Below, piece by piece: positions 25,301 through 35,207 of a DNA stretch of 64,000 nucleotides (the first letter of the stretch is position 1; each line of letters begins with the position of its first letter). The notes under the pieces were generated by a model that saw nothing but the letters and a program-made list of their open reading frames with translations, made no database searches and had not been told where the DNA came from. The position numbers and the translations under genes are program-made. Source of the DNA: Eleusine coracana subsp. coracana (Eukaryota > Streptophyta > Magnoliopsida > Poales > Poaceae); contig CM064423.1 of assembly GCA_032690845.1 (NCBI GenBank), positions 28,728,044-28,792,043 of the forward strand. The letters are read 5' to 3'.

Positions 25301-27006
25301 AAAGCATATGTATTATCATGGCCATCATGTAAAGCATGCCTATAAAATTGCCAGGGCCTTCCCAACAGCAAGTGACAACCCGTCATGGGCACAACATCAT
25401 GTATGCTGAAAGTGACCCTCACCATATATTGCACCTTGACATCTCCGTAATCGCTAAACCATTGCACATGATATGGATGGGGATGTTTCATCATGGTTAG
25501 CCCCAATTTATCACACATTTCTTTGCTAGCAAGGTTGTGGCAGCTACCACCATCAATTATCAATTTCACCAACTTTTTGTTTACCTTGGCTTGGGTTTGA
25601 AATAAATTAGACTTCTGTGCTTGTTCTTCATCTTTGAGCTGAACACATAATGCTTTGGTGACCACAATGGTGTTACCGGCTTCAAACATATAGCTTTCGT
25701 AATCACCTTGTTCAGATTCTTGTGTATCATCAAACTTGTCATCTTTAGCAGCAGTGTCACACTCATCTTCACTAGCAGAATCATATTCTCCACCTTCTAT
25801 AACAATCACAACTCGATTGTTTGGACAGTCTTGATGACATGGCTTCTACCCAAGCATTTGAAACATTGAATTCCACTACTCCTAGAGGTGGAACCAATTG
25901 GAGTATTGGCCTTTGATGATGTTGGCCTAGCAGTTTTCTCCACATTTGGAGATGCATTATATTTTTCAGCAGCATTGGAATGAGAGTTGTTGTTGGAGTT
26001 TGATCCGGCTGAAAACATGCCTCACCCCAAATCAAACCTTGCTGTTTTTGGAGCATTTGATTTTAACCTTGAGCTGAAAGTTGAAGTCTTGGCGTCATCA
26101 AGCAATTGCCTTTCAGCCTTTTTGGCAATGTGTACTAGCTCCACCACATTGTTGTAGGTTTGAAATTCCACAACACATTTGATTGGTTTGTTCAAACCGA
26201 AAAGAAAACATGCCATGAACTGCTCTTCATCCTCATGCACACGAGCTCTAATCATGGCCTGCTCCATCTCTTTGTAGTATTCCTCCACAGACTTGCTTAT
26301 GAAAGAGGTCATGTTTATAATGTTTTGGAACAAAACGTACTCTCATTTCTCTCTTCATTTCAGCCCATGTTACCACTAGAAGTTCACCATTCTCCTCTCT
26401 TTGGTTCTGGATTTGTTCCCACCAAATGAGAGCATATCCATCAAAGTCAAGTGCAGCCATATGCACCTTCTTTTCCTCTGAATAATTGTGCACATGAAAT
26501 ATTTTGTCTACCTTCAACTCACATGTGAGATATGCGTCAGAGTCAGATGTGCCTTCAAATTTTGGCATGCTGAATTTGAGCTTTCCAAACTTCTCTTCAT
26601 TGGGCTGATCATTGTTGACATTGCGATGACGATGAAAGTTGTCATTGCGATGTAATCTGAATGTATCTTGATTGGTTTCAGCTGCACCATCATCACCACG
26701 CCCACGGCCTCTTCCTCGACCGAAAGCATCACCACCTCTTCCTCCACCATGCCCTCGCCCAGGGGCATTCTTTCTTGCTTGCTCTTCCCACTTCAACCAG
26801 GCTGCATATTCCTCCTCGGTCTCATCTAGCTCTTCTTCATGAGCACCTGCAACATCTTGTGCCTTCAATGCTTTCACAACTTCAGCAACTATGCTTGCTT
26901 TAATAGTAGTCATGTTCTCATTGAGTTGTGCATTGAAGTCTTGCACTAGCTTTTGTAGTTGATCCTGTGTGACATAGCTCGGTTGATCTCCTTCTCCACC
27001 TACCAT
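22354..27006 (-). pseudogene. gag-pol: Chromovirus 3 gag-pol polyprotein (broken)
   Basis: ATG at 27004-27006 (MVGGEGDQPSY). The gag includes an RG/GGRG-rich stretch (about 26690-26770), then the capsid core (YALIWWEQIQ) with a frameshift near 26300. The knuckle CFKCLGRSHVIK has lost its last Cys (about 25840). Protease IIDGGSC is at 25540-25560. Reverse transcriptase has WRMCVD-type RMCVDCRTVNN, YHQIRMKEEDE and active site YFDD (24413-24424). RNase H (ECDASGIGI) covers 23399-24118. Integrase has its zinc segment near 23340-23430, a frameshift near 23170, VLDQDVKF (Asp kept) and GQTEVVN. The end (22524-22808) is the usual KVVYGFKPITPLDLLP to VWIHLRKDRFP segment. Confidence 0.88.
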
Positions 27007-28337
27007 GGTTAGTTGGAAAAACAAAAAGACTAATTCAAGTTATATGGCTATTTGAAAATCACTCAATCTCACCTTCTCTTACCACTGAAGTTCTTATGAA
27101 TCTTTGCTGAAATTGCGAGCTGCAAACAAACCTTGGTGGTAGTCGGCACAACAAAGGTGATATATCAAGAGAAATCAAAGTCACAGTGCATCCTAAACAT
27201 AGGCTTATTTGTGGAGCTTGGAGGGTTATTTATGTGGGATGCAAACTGAAACTTCAAGCTATTGTCAAGTTAAGTAACAATCCAACCAAGATAGCAAAGT
27301 CAAGTTGCTGAACTGAAAACAAATAAAATGGCAAATGTGTTTAGCAACTCACACACAAAGATGGTGGAACTTGTCGTATCCAAGGAAATGAGCTAAACTG
27401 AATATTCAACTCAAGAACCAAAGCTCAATTCTACATAAGTTGTGGAGAGACGCTAGGTGATTGCTCACATAAATAGAAGGGCCACAAGATTTGCACAAGT
27501 GATGACCCTAAATGAAACTGAAAGAATAACAAGCAAGCCAATCAATGTGGTGATCTCAGCACTTGTTCTATTTTTTTAATTCTTTTTTTTTATTTCACTC
27601 TTCTTTGCTCTTTTTTCTTCTTATTCTTTTTGCGACTGAAATCAGCACATCAGATTGTATACAACAATGACCTATTGATGTTCAAACAAAACTTCAGTTT
27701 CAGCAAAGTGCAAAGTCCTTAAGCAACAACCTACAGCTAGTCTTAATAGGTTCAAAGTTTCCACAAAGGATGATATGGTGTACTACTAATATGTACTACA
27801 CTTGATGTACACAAAGGATGAGCTGATACACAAGATTTCAGTTTCAGCATAATCTGAAATTTCAATAGCAGAAGTAACTAGAACATTTTGTGCTAAAATA
27901 AATATTTAACTTTATGATTTACAACTTGAGCACCTAATATTCTGATATTAGTTCAAATAAGATTTCCAATGAGCTCAAGAACACCAAAAACGGATTTCAG
28001 ATGCAAAATTTATGCTTATTTTGGTGTATGGTGTTCAAATTTCATATCTGAGCGCGAAAATATTTTGGGATGAAACTTGACCTGAACAAGAACACAAAAA
28101 CAAAGGGGAAAACACAAATCTTGATGGGGGACTGTTGGGAAAAAAAATCAGAGGTGGAATACGATGGGAAACACAAAGATTCACTAACCAAACTCGATCT
28201 ATTGGACTGAAACTTAATAAAACTCACTAAAATTTCAGATCGAGTTATGGGTAGTAGAAATTTTTGGTATTTTTGGGTTTAGTACAATAAACAAAGGGAA
28301 AACAAAGGGGGATAGAGATCCCACCGAGGAAAACGCA
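27007..28337 (-). other. Untranslated leader of chromovirus 3
   Basis: Over 1.3 kb between gag start and primer site without a domain-like frame. It is A-rich on the leader strand, with a T-run block on + at 27570-27620. I see no nested element in it. Confidence 0.55.
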
Positions 28338-28350
28338 GCTCTGAATACCA
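28338..28350 (-). other. Primer binding site of chromovirus 3
   Basis: The - strand reads TGGTATTCAGAGC, three bases from the LTR end. It is another one-base-insertion variant of the initiator-Met site TGGTATCAGAGC. Confidence 0.75.
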
Positions 28351-28686
28351 AGATGATGTGGGGGCTTGCCCGATCTTTTCGTCGAAGGATCTAGGGATAA
28401 CTTGACCCGTGAAACCTGACGAATCGATGGCATCAACAGCTGCTAGAACAGCCATCTGTGACAAATGATTTCACCCAACAACACACTTTGGTCGATGCCT
28501 AACCTGAACCACGTAAAGGAGAGGCGATGCTCTTGCAAATCACAAGGAAACACAAGAACAGTTGGTAGAGAAAACTCCCAATCCTCAAGGGGGCAGTAGT
28601 GGCACAACCCTAAGGATAAGAGCACTTGGCTTCTCTATTTTTCTAAGTTCAATTCGTGGTTAGGGTTGCCACAAGATGTACAAGGG

Positions 28687-28695
28687 TTATTTATA
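28687..28695 (-). promoter_or_regulatory. Probable TATA box in the chromovirus 3 LTR
   Basis: The - strand reads CCTAGTATAAATAACC. It lies just downstream of the tandem repeats at 28741-28940 and about 335 bp from the LTR end, a sensible U3/R position. Confidence 0.6.
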
Positions 28696-28740
28696 CTAGG
28701 AACACCCCTCCTAGCTGGGCCAAATCGACACAGAAATGAA

Positions 28741-28940
28741 AAAGTAATATCCATTTAGATCGGGCAAGTCCGAACTAGGTAAAAGGAACACTTCCTAAGA
28801 AAAAGTAACACGCTCTAAGAAAAAGTAACATCCGTTCAGATCGAACAGGTCCGAACTAGAAAAAGGAACACTCCCTAAGAAAAAGTAACACGCCCTAAGA
28901 AAAAGCAACACGTCCGAAGCAAAAGTAACACGCCTTGAAG
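28741..28940 (-). repeat. Tandem 80-bp repeat with 20-bp subrepeats upstream of the LTR TATA box
   Basis: Two units of about 80 bp (28741-28820 and 28821-28900) share AGATCG, GTCCGAACTAG and GGAACAC. They end in runs of CCTAAGAAAAAGTAACACG-like 20-mers that continue to about 28940. In the element's direction they precede the TATA box by about 50-250 bp. Confidence 0.8.
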
Positions 28941-29348
28941 TCTGGAGCAGTCTTCACTAAAACAGGCATAACTCTCTCTGCAGAGATCTAATGGATGCGG
29001 TGTTTGTTGTATATGAAAGTAAACTTCAAGATCTTTCCATCCCTGTATAATACTTAGGGTGATACCTTTTAGAATAATACAGAACTCATCCTGAAGTTGA
29101 AGGACAGAATCTGGGCATTAGCACATCGACTTCAACTTGCTCTCTTTGGGCATCAAGTAGCCACCATATCTTGAATCTGTGCTTCAAACCTGAGGACATG
29201 TAATGCACCTCCATTAGGTAGCACATGACTCTTATGAGATGCCTGTTCACAATCATTAATGAAAAGATTCACCTCATGTTGTAATTGTTTTGCTTCGACT
29301 CGAGTCATTGGTCTCTCATAGGTGTAGTCGTGAGGGATGTCCTCATCA

Positions 29349-29989
29349 CGTACGGAAGTGAAGTCTATAATAAATAGGTCCCTACCCTCTAGCCTCAAAA
29401 TGCAGTGTGAGCGGTACCGTGGAAAAGGCAGAGGAATAGGGAGTAGATTGTTTAGCTCCCTAAATTGTTCGTCTCCCAGAATTCCTAACATTGGCATCTA
29501 GAGTCAGGTCACGCATCCTAATACACAAAAACACTCTGCCACCACCGCCACAAATGGAATCCACTATGAACTTCACTCCCCGTGATCCCTGATCCAACTC
29601 AGCCTCGTTCTCTTCCTCAATCTAGGCGTCGAGTTATCCACACAACTCCCATGATTCAGTCAATTGGGCCTTGCTTTCGTTGTTTTTTTAATCACTGCCA
29701 CGAGGATCAAGCGAGGAAGTGGAAAAAGGTATTGTCTTATTGTGGTGCTTCATGCTGATCGAAGCCGATATGCACCTCCTTCACGTGGATTAGGGAGTTG
29801 TTGTTGGGAGAGGTACACGAAGGAGAGACTAATCTACTACACGTGGATCGAAGCACACAGAATTCACTTGGTGTGGTGGACTGATCTTTTCACAAAATTT
29901 CACACGTGAATTGAAGAAGTTGATAATTAGTTCACTGCTGCCATATACTCTCTGTTGATGGAAGGCAGCTGGAATATTTCTGGTAAGAC
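29349..29989. other. Unassigned stretch between chromovirus 3 and the Copia element
   Basis: CGTAC (29349-29353) would be the TSD of chromovirus 3, but its partner is lost. The rest shows no recognisable LTR, primer site or protein domain. It contains two CACGTGGAT motifs (29780 and 29839 regions). It may be a decayed Copia 5' LTR and leader or older DNA. Confidence 0.4.
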
Positions 29990-30067
29990 AGAGCTATTTG
30001 ACTGCAGGGTAATATTCTTTTGCTATCGCTTCTAGCACTGCTTTCTCTGAATTGCTTAGATCATGCA

Positions 30068-31539
30068 AGTTAGATGGCTCTAATTTTACTATTTGGAAGA
30101 GGAAGATTATGTTTTTGTTATCTGCTAAGAACATAGATTATGTTATTCATGATTTTGAACCAGAAAAACTAGTTGATGATGCTAATGCTGATGAGAAAAC
30201 TAATTACGCAATTGATCATGAAAATTAATTGGACCAAGGATAACAAAAGGGCTTGCATATTTATCTTGCGTTCAATGTCTGATGCTCTAGCTGCTGAATA
30301 TGAGGGAAAACAGATTGCCAAAATTATCATGAGCAATCTAGAAAAAGTTATCGGAGGTGTAACTCTTATAAAAGTGCTTAGTCTTGTTAATCGTTTTCTC
30401 TCTACCAAGATGAATGATGGTGCTTCTGTTAATGAGTATGTCAATAAACTCACTGTTCTAGCTGAGGAATTGAAAAATGCTGGTTTTCCTTTTCAAGAGG
30501 AAGTGCAGGTTATGGTTGTCTTAATCTCTTGGCCTTATACAAGGGAGCTATTTAAGATATCTTTTTGTCATTCTGAAAAATCATTGAATATGCATACTCT
30601 AAGACATTATTTGGTTTTAGAGAAAGACAGAAAACTCTCTGAAAGGAAAGAAAGGAACTCTAATCATTTTGAATTGCATCTTGGAGAGGAAAGATATGGA
30701 AACAATAATAAGAAGAATTGGCAGAAAGGGAAGGCTAAAGGTGATCTGAGAAACAAACTTAACAAAAAGCGTGGTCATGATGATCATGGAAATAATTACT
30801 TGTCTCAAAGGAATGACAACAACAAGAACAATTTTTCTTGTCATAATTGTGGTCAATATGGACATTTGAGAGCTTAATGCACAAAGAAGAAGTCTAATAA
30901 CGTCCAAAAGAGAGAGGATGACCCTTTAGCTAGAGCTATACATTATATTTCTGTATGCCTTGAATCTTTATTTACTACTACTTTTCCAAATAGTTGGGTT
31001 ATAGATTCTGGTTCTAATGCACATATTGGTAGAGATCATAAATCTTTTACTTCCATTGAAACAATTCCAAAGGGAAGTAGATATCTTTATCTAGGCACAA
31101 ATGCTAAAGCTGATATACTTCGAATTGGAACATATGTCCTTGAACTTCCAAGTGGAGGAAAGTTGTTGTTAGATGAAACTTTATATTCACGTACATTGAG
31201 AAGGAATTTAATATCTGTTTCTCAATTGAAGTCAATTGCTATGACTTACTATTTGGAAAAGGAAAAGTTAAAATTTTGCTTAATGACAAGTTAGTGCATA
31301 CTAGAATTTGTCATGATGGAATATATTTTCTCAATGATCTATTTGATGATAATATTGATTGTTTAGTTGGCGAAGATAACTTTGTTGAAAACACATGCTC
31401 AGAATATTATTTAAAGCATTTATGACTTGGTCACATATTTAAAAATAGAATTAAGAGGCTTATTAATTCTGGAATTATAAACCTTAAGTGAGAGGACTTT
31501 GGTACTTGTGAAGCATGTATAATGGGTAAAATGACCCGT
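30068..31539 (+). pseudogene. Copia gag, protease and GAG-pre-integrase region (broken)
   Basis: LDGSNFTIWKRK marks the gag start. A frameshift near 30226 is followed by the UBN2-type gag core (ILRSMSDALAAEYEG), a K/N-rich segment and a CCHC knuckle CHNCGQYGHLRA whose last Cys is preceded by a stop (30875-30877). The same frame continues into the protease (WVIDSGSNAHIG, about 31000-31030). Another frameshift near 31290 precedes the GAG-pre-integrase segment ending ACIMGKMTR at the B insertion point. In life this would give capsid/nucleocapsid and protease. Confidence 0.8.
31535..31539. repeat. Left TSD (CCCGT) of element B
   Basis: CCCGT before the left LTR pairs with CCCAT at 38660-38664 after the right LTR (4 of 5 identical; the difference is a CpG-type transition). 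The Copia frame also rejoins across the site. Confidence 0.85.
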
Positions 31540-32325
31540 TGTTGACGGCCATTAAGTACCAAATCCGACCATCAAATCTTGCATAAATGCAATAAAATGA
31601 ACAACCAACATAGTGGTAGGAGATTATTACTAATGAATTCCACAAGTGTTGGTGAATATTTGCTTGCAGGTGATTTACCCACGTAATTAAGGTAAAATCC
31701 ATGTCATCAAGGGAGAAAGCACACTTCTGGCCAAGCAGAGCACAACACAAAGATCCACGGGCCCATAAACAGAGCAAACCGACAAACCAAAAGACCTAAC
31801 ACATGGAATGTCAAATGAGGACAATCCGTCAGGGACCTAGAGAAGGTGTTGATCGAGAGGCATCAATTGATAGCACTCGGCCCAGGCTTGCTTGGGGAGT
31901 CTCCCACTGCCTTTCCAAGGTCGGTTCCTGTGCTTAGGGCGGGAGTTACTGCCTTAGTTACTGACTTTGGGCCCCTATATAAGGAGGGGAGTGCCCTCAC
32001 TCTCCACACACTTCAAAATTAGTTTAGTGCTTCATTTCCAAAAGGCTTTAGCATTGCCAAAGTTCTTAGAAAATAGGGAGAGAGTAAGGGGAAGTTTGGA
32101 GGAGGAGTGGGCTTGTCCACATCTTCTCCACGTTTGTACCTCAATGGATGCTTGCCATATTTAGTAAGTCTCTGTGATTCTTCTCTAGTTATTAGTTTTC
32201 CTTTTTAAGTAAGTTTTATACTTAGTTGCTTTGCTCGCTCAGCGCTCTATTTAGTTAGAGACCTTAATCTTGTACCATTGTAGCTAGAGATTAAGGGAGT
32301 TATTGAAAGCATAGACGTGGTGTCT
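31540..32325 (+). repeat. Left LTR of element B, 3' part deleted
   Basis: It runs from TGTTGACGGCC to GACGTGGTGTCT and then jumps into gag coding sequence (TTGCCCGACCAC). About 370 bases of LTR, the primer site and several hundred bases of gag are gone. A TATATAAGG box is at 31977-31985. Confidence 0.85.
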
Positions 32326-33240
32326 TTGCCCGACCACTTTTGTCTGGGTTTAGACAAGGAGTCTGCCCTATATCATGACGTCGCCGTTGGAGGTTTTTTC
32401 GTCTATAAGATGCCGGCAGAAGGAAGAGCTATCCTAGACCTTATTCAAGAAAACTCTTCTTTCCTTGCCGACTGTACAGAGCCCCCTCAGGAGGAAGCTT
32501 CGTCGAGCATTGAGGCCACCCCACTAAATGAACCTAAGCCAAATCCTTGCCTATCCATTGATTCATCTAGTGAGACCTCAACCGAACCACAAAAAATAGA
32601 GGAAGAAGAAATCCAACCTTCAAAGCTCCCTTTCCAATTTGAGGAAAATCTTGTAAAAGATCGTGAAAAATCCTCAAGTTGTCGCTCTCAAAATAAATCA
32701 CCAACTTCTATATCTTCTCCCAATCCTCTTCAGGAGCCTTTGCTCCAAGAGATGGTGAAGGAGACAACTTCAAGCTTGAGCAATGAGCGGTTGAGAGGGG
32801 CTGAGTTTTCTCTGAACCTAATTCAGATTATCTCCCCTTCCTCTTCCATTCAATGGTTCATAAGAGGAGAAAAGGTGAATCTTCTTTATAATCCCACTAT
32901 CGGTGACAACATCATTTCTAATGCTTGCGCTTTTGCCATATTGGGTGAAGAACCCTTGCCATCGACTTGCAAATTTCTTCAATGTCCCTCTGGACCCATT
33001 TTTGAGGGATATGGGACTTTGAAAAATGTGCCTTTAAGGAACAAAGATGTTGAAACTCTTCTTGATTTCCATGTGTTTGAAGTCCATGACTTTGACATTT
33101 TAACCGGGCATCCTATGGAGAGATTTTTCTCTCATGCATTGACCAAGGAGATGTTAGACATTGAACTCAGGGGAAGACATTTTTCTGTTCCAATGTCTCA
33201 ATTAGAAAATTCTCTGAAGTTCTCTTTTAAATTCAAGTAA
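32326..33240 (+). pseudogene. Element B gag C-terminus and retropepsin-like module 1
   Basis: An open frame of about 300 codons has no N-terminal gag because of the deletion at 32325. It holds gag helices (LGLDKESALYHDVAVGG, GRAILDLIQENSSF), an acidic linker (EEEEIQPSKLPFQFEE) and a retropepsin-like module (about 32840-33170). The module has LLYNPTIGDNIISNACAFAI and ILTGHPMERFF. The usual catalytic DTG/DSG is not obvious; the NPTIGDN segment occupies the place of the flap-less core in relatives. It stops at 33238-33240. Calling this a protease is inference. Confidence 0.65.
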
Positions 33241-33800
33241 GGTTTTTTGAAAGACCATGGGGAGACCATGAATTATTTTTGCAAGAATAACCCACTAATT
33301 CTCATCTCTCCTCCTGATCCTCTTGAGGACAATTTTCTCCAAGAGAATGAGAGGGAGTGCTTTGCATGCCAGGCAACAAATGGTTGAATGAGGGAGAACA
33401 TTCTCATGATATAGTTTGGATTATGCCTCCTTATTCAACCATTCAATGGCACATAAGATAGATGAAGGTGAATGTTCTTTTCAGTCCCATAATCAATGGA
33501 AGTACCACGTCAAAATCCATTGCACTAGCCTTCATAGGTGGTGAGCCCCTTGCACTAATTTGCAAATCCTTCATGAACACCTTAGGTAAATCTTTAGAAG
33601 GATTTGGGACCTTACAAAACATGCCTGTAATGCACAAAAGTGTTGAGGCTATCCTAGACTTCCATGTAGTTGAAATCTATGACTTCCAAATTTTGATCGG
33701 GCATCCGCTGGATGAGCTAGTCTAGGATGGACCGAAGCTAGGAAGTCTCAACACAAGACTTGGGAGAGACATTTTTTCTGTCTCAATCTGTCAATCAGAA
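33241..33800 (+). pseudogene. Element B retropepsin-like module 2
   Basis: A second copy of linker plus module: GFLKDHGETMNYFCKNNP (33241-33300), then, after breaks, FSPIINGSTTSKSIALAFIG and ILIGHPLDELV (33462-33725). It matches module 1 motif for motif (a GGEPLA segment for GEEPLP, VEAILDFHVVEIYDF for VETLLDFHVFEVHDF). Stops at 33457-33459 and 33723-33725 and a frameshift break it. Confidence 0.65.
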
Positions 33801-35207
33801 AATCTTTTGACAGAATCTCCCCCAAGGGGTGATCCATTCAATAAAGCGATGGCAACATTCCCGTTTGATCCACTGGATCCATTCTTAAGGAAGGAGACCA
33901 TCCATTTATCCAGGGGGAAGGCAAGCCAACCCACGAGGGCCTCTCAACATCTGAATTTGATCTCATTGCTATCTTTACTTTTGAGACCGCTCGGAAGGCA
34001 GGAGAAATTCTACCTTCAGGGCTGCCAGTCGAGTTCGAGTAAGGGCTATCTGATAAACATGAATACACCTCGAATCACTTCTGGCAGAAGAAGCCTACAA
34101 CATCCCTTTCACCTCCCCAGCCTTTCCAAGAAGAAATCCTACAAGAGGTCGTTAACAAGGAGTGGTTGAAGGAAGAAAGATGTTGTTTAAGAGAAAACCA
34201 AATCTCTTCTCCTTCTTCGACCATTCCCTGTTATATAAAGGGAAATGTCACAGAAGCCCTTCACGATCCCACTATAGGAGCCAATATCATCCCTGAGTAC
34301 ATATATAGCTTGGCAACTTATGGATGATATACACCTAGAGCCAAATGACACACTCCTCAAGGATGCCTTGGAAGTAACCTTTCCAAGTCGGGGGATCACA
34401 AGTGTTGTATCAGTTGAGATGGACAAAGTTAAAGTTCGCCTAGACCTCCATGTCTTCCCTATCATCGACTTTGAACTTTTAAGAGGCTTCCCACTAGAAA
34501 GCTTTGACCATAAGGGTGCATCTCAAGGGAGTCTAAATGAAAAGCTTAGGAAAATTGATTTTGCTGCCAATGCCCGTTGCTTAGAAAATCCTATGGTGAG
34601 GCCCCATCTCAAGCACACCCCGCTTCAGGAGGTGATGTATGTTTCCCAACACGCATTACCGAGGTTTGTTCTTTATAAGGAAGCGAAGCATTGCATCCAA
34701 GGAGGAGATAGTTTGGAAGAAACTCTTAATCATTTTCAAACCAAACCATCATCCTTCTTGCCTGAGCCTTTTCCCTTTGGTCCTCAATACTCCATTCTTT
34801 ATGGTGATCAAGAATCCCTAATAAGCTTTCTCAACAAAACTCTTAAGTGGGAGGACCGTTGGGCCACTGGATTATTAGAGACATTGACTCTAGAGATAGG
34901 AGGAAATAATTCAATTGACAAGGATGAGAGGTTCTTCCTTGAACAACCACAAGATGCATGTTGATATAAAGAATCTCTAGAGTCAATCAAGATTACTGCT
35001 AAAAGCACCTACGAGAACTACAACCACCTTAAGGCCCTCATTAGTCAAATGTTTAGAAAGATGGTTGTAGATGTTTTTGTTTATCATAAATATTGCAAAT
35101 CTTGTAGTTGCATTTTTGGCACTAACCTTGGAGCTAAGACATCATTTGATACATCAACAATTGGCGGTAAGATGGGAACTACATTGCTAATGATAGCTGT
35201 AGCATAA
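33801..35207 (+). pseudogene. Element B retropepsin-like module 3 and Cys-containing tail
   Basis: A third linker (about 33900-34190, frameshifted) is followed by HDPTIGANIIPEYI (34260-34310). After a frameshift an open frame (34320-34964) has VRLDLHVFPIIDFELLRGFPLE and LTLEIGGNNSIDKDERFFLE. Past a single TGA (34962-34964) the same frame goes on to about 35207. It contains MVVDVFVYHKYCKSCSC, also seen in element D near 63430. This tail has no function I recognise; the Cys cluster might bind metal. Confidence 0.6.

Larger units (their letters stand above)
22347..29348 (-). mobile_element. Chromovirus 3 (Ty3/gypsy, minus strand), 3' LTR almost entirely lost
   Basis: On the - strand: 5' LTR 28354-29348, Met-type primer site, leader, gag, protease, RT, RNase H, integrase and polypurine tract. 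Only the first 7 bases of the 3' LTR (CTCATCA on +, 22347-22353) survive before the Tat element 1 LTR. The remainder should have lain left of Tat element 1 and was lost with that element's left end. Its LTR and pol tail are related to, but distinct from, the family at 4660-12426. Confidence 0.85.
28354..29348 (-). repeat. 5' LTR of chromovirus 3
   Basis: In its own direction it begins TGATGAGGACATCCC, like the other chromoviruses here, and ends CCCCCACATCA next to the primer site; 995 bp. Its first 190 bases (29153-29348) can encode the pol tail (ERPMTRVEAKQL). Chromovirus pol overlap with the LTR is therefore shared across families in the window. Confidence 0.85.

Noticed and set aside
24925..25332. 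Plus-strand frames across 22241-26903 (for example 135 codons at 24925)
   Set aside because: They are the reverse side of the minus-strand chromovirus gag-pol, without domain features of their own.
29664..29909. 81-codon frame in the unassigned stretch as a host gene
   Set aside because: Short, no homology recognised, no splice or promoter context.
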